Position numbers and translations under genes: made by a program. Shown here piece by piece: positions 31,139 to 41,250 of a stretch of 64,000 nt of DNA (positions are counted from its first letter, which is position 1; every line of letters begins with the position of its first letter). Origin of the DNA: Microbacterium faecale (GTDB taxonomy: Bacteria > Actinomycetota > Actinomycetes > Actinomycetales > Microbacteriaceae); assembly GCF_014640975.1 (NCBI RefSeq), contig NZ_BMHO01000001.1:2056166-2120165 (forward strand), given 5' to 3'. The notes under the pieces are model-generated. The model saw only the letters and a list, made by a program, of their open reading frames with translations. It made no database searches and was not told the origin of the DNA.

Positions 31139-32464
31139 ATGAGCGATATCCCCGACATCGCCGCACGCCTCGCGCGGATGATTCGCCTCCCGACCGTCAG
31201 CGCCGAGCTCGACGCGCGCGGAATGGCGCCCTTCGACGAGTTCGTTGCGCTCCTCGAGGAGCTGTATCCACGGGTGCACGCGCACCTCGAGCGCGAGCGG
31301 ATCACGGACTTCGGCCTCCTATTCCGCTGGCGTGGGCGCACCGATTCCGAGCCGGTCGTCCTTATGGCCCACTACGACGTGGTCCCGGTCGACGCCGACG
31401 ACTGGTCGACGGATCCGTTCGGCGGCGAGATCGTCGATGGCTACGTTCACGGACGCGGCGCCCTCGACGACAAAGGCCCCCTCATCGTGATCCTCGAAGC
31501 GGTCGAGGCCCTGCTCGAAAACGAGTTCGTTCCCGCCCGCGATGTGTACCTCTCGTTCGGCGGCAACGAAGAGACGTTCGGTGACGCCGCGCAGCAGATC
31601 GCCACGACGCTCGCGAACCGGGGCATCCGGCCGTGGCTCGTGATCGACGAGGGCGGTGCCGTCGTCGAGGCGCCCCTCCCCTTCGTGTCCGGGCGCGCCG
31701 CCATGATCGGCGTCGGTGAGAAAGGGATCCTGTCGCTGCGGCTCGACGCGACGAGTGACGCCGGGCACGCCTCCGCACCGCGCGGCAAGAACGCGATCGA
31801 CCTGCTCGCACGCGCGACCACGCGACTGGCCCCCTCGACCTTTCGGCCGCGCACTCCCCCGGCGATCACCCGGATGCTGGGCGTCTTCGTCGACCGCAGC
31901 AGCAGCGGCGCCGCGCGGATCCTTCTGCGCGTCCTCTCGCGCAGTCGCGCGCTCACCGGTGTCGTCTTCGCGCTCATCGGGGGCGAGCCCGCCGCTCTCG
32001 TGCGCACCACGATCGCCGCGACCATGCAGGCGGGCGGGTCCGCCGCCAACGTGATTCCCTCGTCAGCAAGCCTAACCTTGAACCTGAGGTTGATAGCTGG
32101 TGACACGGTGGCGTCGGCGGCGCGGCGCGTGCGTCGCCGTATCCGCGACCGGCGGGTATCGGTGACCGTCGTCGAAGGTGCGGATCCCACTCCGCTCTCG
32201 CCCGCTGACGGCGACGCATTCGACGCCATCCGTGACGCCGTCGCATATGCGTATCCCGACGCCCTCCCGGCGCCCTACATCATGATGCAGGCGAGCGATG
32301 CCCGGCATTTCCACCGCGTCAGCGATCACGTCTACCGCTTCGCACCGCTCGAGATGAGCGCCGCACAGCGCGCCTCGATCCACGGCGTCGACGAACGCGT
32401 CTCGATCTCCTCACTCGAGAGCGGGCGCGAGTTCCATGTCGCGTTGATCCGGGGCCTGCGGTGA
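31139..32464 (+). CDS. M20-family metallopeptidase
   Basis: A 441-residue zinc peptidase of the CPG2/DapE type. Metal-binding motifs are VLMAHYDVVPVD (His-x-Asp, about 80-91), GRGALDDKGPL (about 112-122), and GGNEETFGD with the catalytic Glu pair; the dimerisation domain includes ATSDAGHASAPRGKNAIDLL. The late His motif appears as QASDARHFHRVSDHVYRF. It likely cleaves a dipeptide or N-acyl amino acid in the cytosol. It overlaps the MFS gene by 4 bp (GTGA), so peptidase and transporter are coupled. Confidence 0.9.
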   Translation: MSDIPDIAARLARMIRLPTVSAELDARGMAPFDEFVALLEELYPRVHAHLERERITDFGLLFRWRGRTDSEPVVLMAHYDVVPVDADDWSTDPFGGEIVDGYVHGRGALDDKGPLIVILEAVEALLENEFVPARDVYLSFGGNEETFGDAAQQIATTLANRGIRPWLVIDEGGAVVEAPLPFVSGRAAMIGVGEKGILSLRLDATSDAGHASAPRGKNAIDLLARATTRLAPSTFRPRTPPAITRMLGVFVDRSSSGAARILLRVLSRSRALTGVVFALIGGEPAALVRTTIAATMQAGGSAANVIPSSASLTLNLRLIAGDTVASAARRVRRRIRDRRVSVTVVEGADPTPLSPADGDAFDAIRDAVAYAYPDALPAPYIMMQASDARHFHRVSDHVYRFAPLEMSAAQRASIHGVDERVSISSLESGREFHVALIRGLR

Positions 32465-33903
32465 GCACCGGATCCGCCGGCGGTCCGCGGGTATCGCTGT
32501 GGACCGTGATCGGCTTCCTCGCGGCAATCGAGTTCACGAGCGGCATCCTCCAGGGGTACTACACCCCGATGCTCACCGACATCGCGCGACACCTCGCGAT
32601 TCACGACGCCGACGTCAACTGGTTCGAGGGCACGCAGCTCATGTTGTCGGCTCTTGTCGTTCCCGCGTTCGCGAAGCTCGGCGACATGGTCGGACACCGT
32701 CGGATGCTGCTCATCTCCACGGCGATCGTCGCCGCATCATCCCTCGCGCTCCCCTTCGCGGACACGTTCTGGCTGTTCCTCGTGTGTTGGTCCGTGCAGG
32801 GCGCCTACGTCGTCTGGCTGCCACTCGAGGTCGCCCTGATCGCTTCCCGCGGCCGGGCGCAGGGCGCCCCGCCAGGGCTGACCGTGAAGGCCGCCGGCGT
32901 CCTGGTCGCGGCGCTCGAGGCCGGCGCGATCACCGGCGCCCTTGCCGGCGGCGCACTCATCGACTCCGTCGACCTGTGGCTGGTGCTCCTCATCCCCGGC
33001 ATCGCTGTCGGTGCGTGCTTCTTCGTGATTCTGTTCGGCGTCTCCGAGACGCCGGAAATCTCCGGCGGGCGGCTCGACACGACGGGACTCGTCCTCGTCT
33101 CCCTTGCCCTCGTCGCGTTCACCGGCGGCCTGAGCCTCCTGCGGGTCGGCGGCCCATCCGACGGCGTCGCCTGGGCCGTGACCATCGTCGGAGTCCTTCT
33201 GCTGATCCCGTTCGTGCTGTGGGAGCTGCGCCATCCGGATCCGCTCATCGACGTACGCATGTTCCGCGACCGCTCGCTGGGCCCCGTCTTCCTGACCGCC
33301 GGACTGTTCGGCGTCAGCGTGCTCGGCGCGCAGGCACCGCTGTCGACTTTCGCACGGACCGATCCCGCGGTCGCTGGCTACGGACTCGGCACGACGGGCT
33401 TCGCGACCTCGCTCATCATCGGCCTGTATCTCATCGCGATGATCATCGGCGCGCTCAGCTACTCCTGGGTCGCGCGCTGGACGACGCCGCGGCTCGCGCT
33501 GATCATCGCGACGTCGCTCGTCGGCGCTGGCTACCTCCTCTTCCTCCCGCTGCACGATACTTACGCGCAGCTCCTCACGAACATGCTCATCGCGGGGCTC
33601 GGATCCGGTGCGCTCGTCGGCGCGCTGCCCGCCGTCGCCGCGGCCGCCGCTCCCCCGTCGCAGACCGGCGTCGCGACCGGGCTCACCAACTCGGTCAAGA
33701 CCGTCGGCGGCGCGATCGCCTCGTGCACGTTCGGCATCGCCCTCGCCGCGGGCGTCACGACGGGGACGGCGGGCTCGTTCTCGGGGTACATGACGGTCTG
33801 GGCGGTCTGCGGTGGGACGGCAGTCGTCGCCGCCCTCGCGCTCGTCTTGGTGCCTCGTGACGCGTTCGGCGGACGTGACGGGCTGAAGAAGCGCGCGAAG
33901 TAG
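32461..33903 (+). CDS. MFS exporter (DHA2-like, 14 TM)
   Basis: A 480-residue major facilitator with about 14 hydrophobic segments. The loop 2-3 motif appears as KLGDMVGHRRMLL (about 78-90), and NSVKTVGGAIAS near the C-terminus matches the late DHA2 motif. DHA2 proteins export drugs with proton antiport. It starts at a GTG overlapping the M20 stop. The coupled peptidase hints that it exports or imports a peptide-like compound, which is inference. Confidence 0.88.
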   Translation: MSTGSAGGPRVSLWTVIGFLAAIEFTSGILQGYYTPMLTDIARHLAIHDADVNWFEGTQLMLSALVVPAFAKLGDMVGHRRMLLISTAIVAASSLALPFADTFWLFLVCWSVQGAYVVWLPLEVALIASRGRAQGAPPGLTVKAAGVLVAALEAGAITGALAGGALIDSVDLWLVLLIPGIAVGACFFVILFGVSETPEISGGRLDTTGLVLVSLALVAFTGGLSLLRVGGPSDGVAWAVTIVGVLLLIPFVLWELRHPDPLIDVRMFRDRSLGPVFLTAGLFGVSVLGAQAPLSTFARTDPAVAGYGLGTTGFATSLIIGLYLIAMIIGALSYSWVARWTTPRLALIIATSLVGAGYLLFLPLHDTYAQLLTNMLIAGLGSGALVGALPAVAAAAAPPSQTGVATGLTNSVKTVGGAIASCTFGIALAAGVTTGTAGSFSGYMTVWAVCGGTAVVAALALVLVPRDAFGGRDGLKKRAK

Positions 33904-33936
33904 CGACAGTCGGGCGCTCCGCTCGCGTCGAGCTCC

Positions 33937-36300
33937 TCAGGCCACATATTCCGCGAGGTGCTCGCCGGTGACAGTGGAACGCGACGCGACGAGGTCAGCG
34001 GGCGTGCCCTCGAACACGACCCTCCCGCCGTCGTTTCCCGCGCCCGGACCCATGTCGACGATCCAGTCGGCGTGCGCCATGACCGCCTGGTGGTGCTCGA
34101 TCACGATGACCGACGAGCCCTGATCGACGAGACGATCCAGCATCGCGAGCAGGTGTTCGACGTCGGCAAGGTGCAGGCCCGTTGTCGGCTCGTCCAGCAC
34201 GTACACCTCCGCGCCGTCGGCCATCTGCACGGCGAGCTTCAGCCGTTGGCGTTCGCCACCCGAGAGCGTGTTCAGCGACTGTCCGAGCGTGATGTACCCC
34301 AGCCCCACGTCGACGAGACGGCGGAGGATCTTCGCGGCCGCCGGCACCTTGGCCTCGCCGTCGGCGAAGAACTCCATCGCCCCCACCGCCGACAGGTCGA
34401 ACACGTCGGCGATCGACTTGCCGCCGAGCGTGTATTCGAGCACCTCGGCCATGAAGCGCCGCCCACCGCAGTCCTCGCACATCGTCGTGACGCCCTGCAT
34501 GAAGCCGAACTCCGTCGTGATCGTGCCGTTTCCCTTGCACGTCGGGCAGGCGCCCTCGCTGTTCGCGCTGAACAGGGCCGGTTTCACGTCGTTCGCCTTC
34601 GCGAACGCCTTTCGGACCGGCTCCAGCAACCCCGTATACGTCGCGGGGTTGCTGCGCGAGGATCCCTTGATGGCGGTCTGGTCGACGAAGACGACGCCGT
34701 CCCGTTCTGCCACCTGATCGGCGATGAGCGAGCTCTTCCCGGATCCCGCGACCCCGGTCAGCGCGACAAGCACGCCCGCCGGGAGGTCGACGTCCACGTC
34801 GCGGAGGTTGTTCGCGCTCGCGCCGCGCACCTCGATGGTGCCGCTCGGCGTCCGCACCTCCGGCTTCAGGCGCGCTCGATCGTCCAAGTGCCGCCCGGTG
34901 ACCGTGTCGGACGAGCGCAATTCGTCCACAGTGCCCTCGAAGCAGACCGTGCCGCCGTCCGCGCCCGCGCCCGGTCCGATGTCGACAACGTGGTCCGCGA
35001 TCCGGATCGTCTCGGGTTTGTGCTCTACGACGAGCACGGTGTTGCCCTTGTCACGCAGCTGTCGTAACAACGCATTCATGCGCTCGATGTCGTGCGGATG
35101 CAGGCCAGCCGTCGGCTCGTCGAAGATGTACGTCACGTCCGTCAGCGGTGAACCGAGGTGCTTGATCATCTTCAGCCGTTGCGCCTCACCGCCCGACAGG
35201 GTGCTCGCCGCGCGATCGAGCGACAGGTATCCCAGACCGATGTCGACGAACGAGGCGAGCAGCTCGTCGAGGGCCTCGAGGAGCGTTGCCGCCCCTGGCT
35301 CGTCGAGGGACCGGACCCAGGTGAGCAGGTCGCTGATCTGCATCGCGCAGCAGTCGGCAATGTTCGTGCCGTCGATGCGAGATGAGCGGGCCGGCTCCGC
35401 GAGCCGGGTGCCGCCGCACGCGGGGCACGGTTGGAACGCGACGGCGCGGTCGACGAAGGCGCGGATGTGCGGCTGCAGCTGCTCGCGATCCTTCGTCAGC
35501 ATCGACTGCTGCACCTGCGGCACGAGTCCGCGGTAGGTCATGTTCGTTCCGCCGATCTTCACCTTCGTCGCGTCGCGATGCAGGAAGTCGTCGAGTTCCT
35601 GTCGTGTGAATTCGCCCACGGGCTTGTCCGCGTCGAAGAAGCCCGATTCGGCGTAGAAGCGCACACTCCATCCGCCGACCTTGTAGCCGGGCACGAGGAT
35701 GGCGCCGTCGTTGATCGACAGCGTGGCGTCGTAGAGCTGGGTGAGATCGAGGTCACTCACCCTGCCCGTTCCGTCGCACCCCGGGCACATCCCGCCGAGG
35801 ACGTTGAACTCGGCGCGTTGACGCTTCGTGTTTCCGGCCCGTTCAACGAGGATCGCGCCCGATGCCTTCACGCTCGGGGTGTTGAACGAGAACGCGTTCG
35901 GCGGACCGATCTGCGGGTCGCCCGTACGGCTGAAGAGCATGCGCAGCAGAGCGTTCGCATCGCTCGCCGTGCCCACCGTCGAGCGGATATTCGCTCCCAG
36001 TCGCTCCTGATCCACGAGGATCGCGGTCGTCAGGCCCTCCAGGCCATCCACCTCGGGGCGCGCCAGCTGCGGGAGGAAACCCTGCGCGAACGCACTGTAC
36101 GTCTCGTTGATCATCCGCTGCGACTCGCTCGCGATCGTGCCGAACGCGAGCGAGCTCTTCCCGGATCCCGACACCCCCGTGAACACCGTCAGCCGCCGCT
36201 TCGGCAGATCGAGGTCCACTCCCTTGAGGTTGTTCTCTCGCGCACCCCGCACGCGGATCATGTCGTGTGCGTCGGCGGGGTGCAGCTGCGTGTCGGTCAT
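33937..36300 (-). CDS. UvrA-like ATPase (short UvrA2 class)
   Basis: A 787-residue protein with two ABC ATPase modules: Walker A GVSGSGKSS (42-50) and GVAGSGKSS, signatures LSGGEAQR and LSGGERQR, and zinc-finger cysteines CPGCDGTG, CPACGG and CPTCKGNG with CEDCGG. It is about 160 residues shorter than housekeeping UvrA, lacking most of the UvrB-binding region, which places it in the UvrA2/drug-resistance class. Such proteins bind modified DNA or protect against intercalating compounds. It ends 34 bp from the MFS gene, convergently. Confidence 0.9.
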   Translation of the reverse strand: MTDTQLHPADAHDMIRVRGARENNLKGVDLDLPKRRLTVFTGVSGSGKSSLAFGTIASESQRMINETYSAFAQGFLPQLARPEVDGLEGLTTAILVDQERLGANIRSTVGTASDANALLRMLFSRTGDPQIGPPNAFSFNTPSVKASGAILVERAGNTKRQRAEFNVLGGMCPGCDGTGRVSDLDLTQLYDATLSINDGAILVPGYKVGGWSVRFYAESGFFDADKPVGEFTRQELDDFLHRDATKVKIGGTNMTYRGLVPQVQQSMLTKDREQLQPHIRAFVDRAVAFQPCPACGGTRLAEPARSSRIDGTNIADCCAMQISDLLTWVRSLDEPGAATLLEALDELLASFVDIGLGYLSLDRAASTLSGGEAQRLKMIKHLGSPLTDVTYIFDEPTAGLHPHDIERMNALLRQLRDKGNTVLVVEHKPETIRIADHVVDIGPGAGADGGTVCFEGTVDELRSSDTVTGRHLDDRARLKPEVRTPSGTIEVRGASANNLRDVDVDLPAGVLVALTGVAGSGKSSLIADQVAERDGVVFVDQTAIKGSSRSNPATYTGLLEPVRKAFAKANDVKPALFSANSEGACPTCKGNGTITTEFGFMQGVTTMCEDCGGRRFMAEVLEYTLGGKSIADVFDLSAVGAMEFFADGEAKVPAAAKILRRLVDVGLGYITLGQSLNTLSGGERQRLKLAVQMADGAEVYVLDEPTTGLHLADVEHLLAMLDRLVDQGSSVIVIEHHQAVMAHADWIVDMGPGAGNDGGRVVFEGTPADLVASRSTVTGEHLAEYVA

Positions 36301-36368
36301 GGAAACGATCGTGGCACGCGCGGACGATAGATTGAACCCATGTCGACCACGGATTGCGCGAGCGCCCC

Positions 36369-37292
36369 GTGATCGACGTCCTCACCGGCTTCGCCGTCGT
36401 CGCCGTCGCGATCATCACGGGCTACGTCATCGGGCGGATCGACCTGCTGGGCGAGAACGGCAGCGCGATCCTCGGTCGGTTGTCGTTCTTCGTCCTCAAT
36501 CCATTCCTCATGTTCGTCGTGCTGAGCGACGCCGACGTGGAGATGCTCTTCTCGTCACTCCTGCCCGCATCGGCCGCGGCGGCATTCGCGGTGATGGTGG
36601 TCTACGGGCTCATCGCGAAGTTCGTCTGGCGCCGGAGTTGGGGCGACACGACCGTGGGCATGCTCTCGGCCGGTCAGGTCAATGGCAACAACGTCGGCAT
36701 CCCTATCTCCACCTACCTGCTCGGCAATGCGGCGTACTCCGCCCCGATCATCCTGATGCAGCAGATCGTCTTCATGCCCCTCACGCTCGCGGTCCTCGAT
36801 ACGCTCTCCAACGGATCCTCGCGCGGATGGAAGGCGATCGCACGCGTCTTCCGCAACCCGATGATCATCGGATCCCTGCTGGGGCTCGCCGTGGCGCTGT
36901 CGGGTCTCACGGTCCCGCCGTTGATCTACGAGCCTCTCGCGCTCGTGGCGAACGCCGCTGTGCCGATCATCCTCATCAGCTTCGGCATGTCGCTGCATGG
37001 CCAGCGGGTGCTCACAGTTCGCGGACACCGGCGGGACGCGCTCTTCGCGACGGCCCTCAAGCTCGCGGGCATGCCGTTAGCGGCATACTTCCTCGGTCGG
37101 TTCCTGTTCGACCTGGATCCGCATGCGCTGCTGGTCGTCGTCGTGCTCGCCGCACTCCCCACGGCCCAGAACGTCTTCAACGTCGCCCAGCGTTACGGAA
37201 TTGGCTACTTACTCAGTCGCGACGCTGTCTTCCTCACGACTGTCGGCTGTGTCCCGGTACTGTTCGTCGCTGCCCTCGCGCTCGGGACCTGA
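36369..37292 (+). CDS. AEC-family (auxin efflux carrier-like) transporter
   Basis: A 307-residue membrane protein with about ten TM helices in two five-helix halves. The AEC fold is recognised from VAIITGYVIGRIDLLG near the N-terminus, the broken-helix NGNNVGIPISTYLLG (about 103-117) and the later LPTAQNVFNVAQRYG. Members export organic acids or amino acid derivatives. The GTG at 36369 is preferred to a TTG 15 bases upstream. The 3' end overlaps the convergent DedA gene by 84 bp. Confidence 0.88.
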   Translation: MIDVLTGFAVVAVAIITGYVIGRIDLLGENGSAILGRLSFFVLNPFLMFVVLSDADVEMLFSSLLPASAAAAFAVMVVYGLIAKFVWRRSWGDTTVGMLSAGQVNGNNVGIPISTYLLGNAAYSAPIILMQQIVFMPLTLAVLDTLSNGSSRGWKAIARVFRNPMIIGSLLGLAVALSGLTVPPLIYEPLALVANAAVPIILISFGMSLHGQRVLTVRGHRRDALFATALKLAGMPLAAYFLGRFLFDLDPHALLVVVVLAALPTAQNVFNVAQRYGIGYLLSRDAVFLTTVGCVPVLFVAALALGT

Positions 37293-37898
37293 GGTCGCGC
37301 GCTGGCGCCGACGACGCAGCACGCTGAGGACGCGATCGACCGCGATACCAATGGCGATTGCGAGGACGACACCCACGATCATCCCAAGAATCGGGTTGTC
37401 CCCGAACAGGCGGCCGGCGAAGGCTCCCACCACGACCGAGTAGAGCGACCACGCGATGCCCGCCGCGAGCGACAGCATGATGAATCGACGTCGGGGGTAG
37501 CCCACCGCACCCGCCGTGAGGTTCACCGCGACACGGCCGACGGGAATGTATCGCGCGACGAAGATCGCGGAGGCACCACCGCGTTCGAAGCCTCGTGCCG
37601 CCGATGCGAGAGCGGCCTGCGCACGGCGCCCGCGCATCCATCGGAACTGGCGGCGACCTGCGGCGCGCCCGACGAGGTAGGTGAGGTTGTCGCCGGTGAA
37701 GGCACCGGCCGCCGCGGCGAAGGCGATCAGGATCCAGTCGGGGCTGCCGGTCGAGGCGCTGAGTGCGGCGGCGCCCACGATGACGGTTTCGCTGGGAACC
37801 GGGGGAAACACGCCGTCGAGCGTCGCGAACGCGAACACGATCGCATAGATCCATGGGGACGCTGCAAGCGCCAGGGCTGCGTCCAAGATGACATCCAC
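37209..37898 (-). CDS. DedA-family membrane protein
   Basis: A 229-residue VTT/DedA protein from a GTG at 37898. Markers are FPPVPSETVIVGAAAL (about 32-47), GDNLTYLVGRAAG and the conserved FVARYIPVGRVAVNLTAGAVG. DedA proteins are lipid scramblases or flippases (undecaprenyl phosphate, phosphatidylethanolamine) in the plasma membrane. The polar C-terminal tail overlaps the AEC gene on the opposite strand, so one of the two tails may be dispensable. It lies 17 bp after the acyltransferase, on the same strand. Confidence 0.88.
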   Translation of the reverse strand: MDVILDAALALAASPWIYAIVFAFATLDGVFPPVPSETVIVGAAALSASTGSPDWILIAFAAAAGAFTGDNLTYLVGRAAGRRQFRWMRGRRAQAALASAARGFERGGASAIFVARYIPVGRVAVNLTAGAVGYPRRRFIMLSLAAGIAWSLYSVVVGAFAGRLFGDNPILGMIVGVVLAIAIGIAVDRVLSVLRRRRQRATSGPEREGSDEQYRDTADSREEDSVATE

Positions 37899-37915
37899 AA
37901 GAACAATCCTTCCGA

Positions 37916-39202
37916 TTACGCGGCGAGGGCGGGATCCGGGTGGCCAACGGGCTGCGCGGGGGTTTTCCCCCGCTCGCGGGCGGGCGCGCGGATGATGCGG
38001 AGCGCTCCGAGGCCGAGCGCAACCGAGATGACAGCGGATCCGACGTCGAGACCCAGAACGAACAGCACCGCGATGCTCGCTACCGCAAGGGCGGATCCGA
38101 TGGCCGCGCGAACAGCGGTGACGGATCCGGAGGCGCCGACCCCGAGGCGAGGCGCGAGAGCGCAGAGGACGAGCGCGAGCGCGCCGACGGCGACGAACCA
38201 GGCTGGCCTCGTGGCCCACCACGCGGGGTCATACAGCGGAATCAGATCAACGTCCGCGACGAGGGCGAACGCGACGAGACCGCCCGCAAGAAGCACGATC
38301 GCGGGCATGTGCCAGAGGTAGATGCCCATGGCCCGACGCCCCACCGCCTCGGTCACGGCGGCCGGTGCGCCGTGCGAGGCGATCCGCCGCAGCGCCGGCT
38401 GCGCGAGGGAGAACAGGCTCACCTGCGCGACACCGAGCAGAACGAGCGCGATCGTCGGCGGGTTGAGGTTGACGTACATGTCGGGAGAGAACACGCCGAC
38501 GGCCGCCAGGATTCCGGTTGTCATGAGTGCGGCGCCCGCCACGGTGACGCGTGCGCGAGCCGTTGCCCGTGCGAACCGGCCGTCGGCGAGGAAGAATCCG
38601 AGCTGCTGGATCACGAGCCACACGAGCGCGAGGTTCGCGTATCCGACCGCCTCGATGCCGGTGCTGAGACGGGTGATGTCGACTGCGAGCACCCCGGCCG
38701 AGAGTGCGATGATCGTCAGCCCCGGGCGCCGCTCGTGCGCGGCGAGAAGGGCAGGCACAAGAGTCTGCACCAGCAGGAAAACACCGAGGAACCACAGGGG
38801 CTGCGAGATACGGAACCCCGCCTCGACCAGGAGCTCCGACGGCACACCGAGCGCGCGCAGGGAAGCGAGACCGAGCGCGGTAACCGCGACGGCGACGATG
38901 CCGGGCGGCAGGAGACGGCGGACGCGACTCGCCGCGAATCCGGCCGCGGTCCCACCGGTGCTACGCCAGCGACGGAACGCGACGGCACCGGTCACTCCCC
39001 CGGCGATGAAGAACAGCGGCATGATCTGGACGAGCCACGAGGCCGGCCAGAACCAGGGCTGCTCGAGCGCGTTGACCAGGGCGACCTCGCCGCCGGAGAC
39101 GACGACGCCCGCCATCGTCGCATGGAGGGCGACGACGACGATCGTGCAGACGGCGCGCAGCAGGTCGATGCTGGTGTCGCGAGCGGGTGCGGGGGCGGTC
39201 AT
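37916..39202 (-). CDS. Acyltransferase-3 family membrane protein
   Basis: A 428-residue protein with about ten to eleven TM helices. The opening RDTSIDLLRAVCTIVVVALH, with the conserved Arg and His, and PLFFIAGGVTG at about 61-71 identify the acyltransferase-3/OafB family, which O-acetylates sugars of the cell envelope or secreted glycans. The ATG at 39202 has a GGAAGGACC site. It sits between a NarL-type two-component system upstream and DedA downstream, all on the minus strand. Confidence 0.87.
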   Translation of the reverse strand: MTAPAPARDTSIDLLRAVCTIVVVALHATMAGVVVSGGEVALVNALEQPWFWPASWLVQIMPLFFIAGGVTGAVAFRRWRSTGGTAAGFAASRVRRLLPPGIVAVAVTALGLASLRALGVPSELLVEAGFRISQPLWFLGVFLLVQTLVPALLAAHERRPGLTIIALSAGVLAVDITRLSTGIEAVGYANLALVWLVIQQLGFFLADGRFARATARARVTVAGAALMTTGILAAVGVFSPDMYVNLNPPTIALVLLGVAQVSLFSLAQPALRRIASHGAPAAVTEAVGRRAMGIYLWHMPAIVLLAGGLVAFALVADVDLIPLYDPAWWATRPAWFVAVGALALVLCALAPRLGVGASGSVTAVRAAIGSALAVASIAVLFVLGLDVGSAVISVALGLGALRIIRAPARERGKTPAQPVGHPDPALAA

Positions 39203-39262
39203 GGTGGTCCTTCCGGTGAGCGAACACCGAAAAGATATGTCGACGGTTCATCCCTTGGCGTC

Positions 39263-39296
39263 CCCCGCCGGGGTGATTCGACCCCCTACGGCGGGG
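39263..39296 (-). terminator. Strong hairpin after the response regulator gene
   Basis: CCCCGCCG (39263-39270) and CGGCGGGG (39289-39296) form an 8-bp stem with a further inner GGGT/ACCC pairing. It lies 18 bp after the regulator stop on the minus strand. No T-run follows, so it may instead act as an attenuator before the acyltransferase gene. Confidence 0.5.
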
Positions 39297-39313
39297 TGAT
39301 ACTGCGATGCGCG

Positions 39314-39994
39314 TCAGGCCGGAGCAACGAGGCCCGCGTCGTACGCCGTGATCACGAGTTGTACGCGGTCGCGCGCCGGCAGTTTCTGCAGCAGCCTGCT
39401 GACGTGCGTCTTCACCGTCTGCTCGCCGATGAACAGCTCGGCGGCGATCTCGGAGTTGGACAGACCGCGCCCCACCTCCGTCAGCACCTCGCGTTCGCGC
39501 TCCGTGAGCGCGTTCAGGTGCAGCGCCGCGCGCGAGGGTGAGTCGTCTCGAGACGTCGCGAAGCGCTCGATGAGACGACGCGTGACGCTCGGGGCGAGGA
39601 GCGCCTCCCCCGCGGCGATGACACGGACAGCGTGCGCCAGCTCGTCGGGCAGCGCGTCCTTGAGGAGGAACCCGCTCGCGCCAGCCTGGAGCGCCTCGTG
39701 GACGTATTCGTCGATGTCGAAGGTCGTGAGCATGAGCACGCGCGGGACGTGCGGAAGGGGCCGCTCTGGCTGCAGGATCTGCTGCGTAGCGCCGATGCCG
39801 TCGAGCTCCGGCATTCGCACGTCCATGAGGACGACGTCGGGGCGCAATTCGCGGGCGAGGCGGACCGCCTCGCTGCCGTTCTCGGCCTGACCGATCACGC
39901 GGATGTCGCCCTGGGCGTCCAGCAGCGCCGCGAATCCCGCGCGGACCATGGCCTGGTCGTCGGCGATCATGACGGTGATGCTGTCCGCGGTCAT
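39314..39994 (-). CDS. NarL/LuxR-family response regulator
   Basis: A 226-residue regulator. The receiver has DD at 11-12, phospho-acceptor Asp58 (DVVLMDVRMPELDG) and Lys at about 115 (GFLLKDALPDEL). The LuxR helix-turn-helix is LTEREREVLTEVGRGLSNSEIAAEL. Its ATG overlaps the kinase stop by 4 bp. It probably controls the downstream acyltransferase gene or its own operon. Confidence 0.92.
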   Translation of the reverse strand: MTADSITVMIADDQAMVRAGFAALLDAQGDIRVIGQAENGSEAVRLARELRPDVVLMDVRMPELDGIGATQQILQPERPLPHVPRVLMLTTFDIDEYVHEALQAGASGFLLKDALPDELAHAVRVIAAGEALLAPSVTRRLIERFATSRDDSPSRAALHLNALTEREREVLTEVGRGLSNSEIAAELFIGEQTVKTHVSRLLQKLPARDRVQLVITAYDAGLVAPA

Positions 39995-41250
39995 CGGCGG
40001 GGCTCCTGTTCGGGGGTCGTTGCGGAAAGCGGGAGGCTCGCCGAGACGCGGAAGCCGCCAGCCGGAGTCGGACCGGCCTGAAAGGATCCTCCCAGAAGGC
40101 TGGCACGTTCGCGCATCCCGACGAGGCCGTGCCCGGTCTCTCCCGCGCGTGACGACGGATCCCTGGTCGCCGCATCGTTCTGGATTTCGACCAGCAGCGC
40201 GCCGTCGATCGCACCGACAGAGACCTGGATCGCGGCGCCCGGTGCGTGCCGCACGGCGTTGCTGATCGCCTCCTGCACGATGCGGAACGCGGCGATCGCG
40301 ACCGTCGTCGGCGCGGGTGGTGGCTCGGGCATGTCGAGCCGGATCCGCGCTCCGGCCCGTTCGGTCTCGGCGACGATTCGCGTGATGTCCGCGAGAGTGG
40401 GCTGGGGGGCGCGTTCCGCCGATTCGTCATCACCGCGAAGGGCGCTGAGCAGACTACGCATCTCCTGCAGCGATGTGCGCGCGGCCCGCGCGATATCGGC
40501 GAACTCCTCCGTCGCGCGGTCGCCGAGGTCCGGCACGCGGTAGGGCGCGGAGGTCGCCTGGACCTGGATGAGGGATAGGCCATGCGCCACGACGTCGTGG
40601 AGCTCTCGAGCGATACGTTGACGCTCCTCGGCGACGAGCCTCCGCTCCGTCTCAGCCTCGGTGACCGCGCGTTCCCGCGTCAGCTGCCCGGCGATCCGAA
40701 TGCGGTCGGACAGCAACGCACCGACACCAGCCGCGATCGCGCCGAGCGACACCGCGACGATCCAGGTCGCGAGCGACCGCGAGGATATTTCGGAAACCGC
40801 TGGCACGGAGATCGCAATCGCCGGCACCAGGTAGGCCGCGAGCCCCTGCTTCCAGCCGTGGATCGCCCACGCTCCGACGACGAGCACGACGAACGCGATC
40901 ATGCCGGTCACGTGCCATGGCCACGGCAGCCACAGTGCCGGAATGAGCAGCGCCGTCACGGCTCCCGCAGCGGCGAACACGATGATCGACGGCCAGGGAA
41001 ACCGCGCCAGGGCGACGAGTGCCGCCGACTGCAGGGCGGGGAGGAGGAGCGCGCCGATCAGAGGAAGGCCATAAGCGACCGCCTGCACCGGTGCCGCGAC
41101 TGCGTACAGCACGACGGCTACGATCGAGCTGCCCACGTACCAGGCCGTCGTCGGGTGCTCCGTGAGCCACGAACGTACCCGCGAGCGTCGGCTCCGATTG
41201 GCACCCGCGGGTGCGGAACCGGTGCGCGAGGGAACGGCGGAACGAGGCAT
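39991..41250 (-). CDS. NarL-family sensor histidine kinase
   Basis: A 419-residue kinase. Its N-terminal third carries about five to six TM helices without a large external domain. The HisKA_3 motif RQRIARELHDVVAHGLSLIQ holds the phospho-acceptor His, and the ATPase part shows FRIVQEAISNAVRHA and GHGLVGMRERASLLGG. It belongs to the DUF7134-type actinobacterial membrane sensors linked to envelope stress. The signal is unknown. Confidence 0.9.
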   Translation of the reverse strand: MPRSAVPSRTGSAPAGANRSRRSRVRSWLTEHPTTAWYVGSSIVAVVLYAVAAPVQAVAYGLPLIGALLLPALQSAALVALARFPWPSIIVFAAAGAVTALLIPALWLPWPWHVTGMIAFVVLVVGAWAIHGWKQGLAAYLVPAIAISVPAVSEISSRSLATWIVAVSLGAIAAGVGALLSDRIRIAGQLTRERAVTEAETERRLVAEERQRIARELHDVVAHGLSLIQVQATSAPYRVPDLGDRATEEFADIARAARTSLQEMRSLLSALRGDDESAERAPQPTLADITRIVAETERAGARIRLDMPEPPPAPTTVAIAAFRIVQEAISNAVRHAPGAAIQVSVGAIDGALLVEIQNDAATRDPSSRAGETGHGLVGMRERASLLGGSFQAGPTPAGGFRVSASLPLSATTPEQEPRR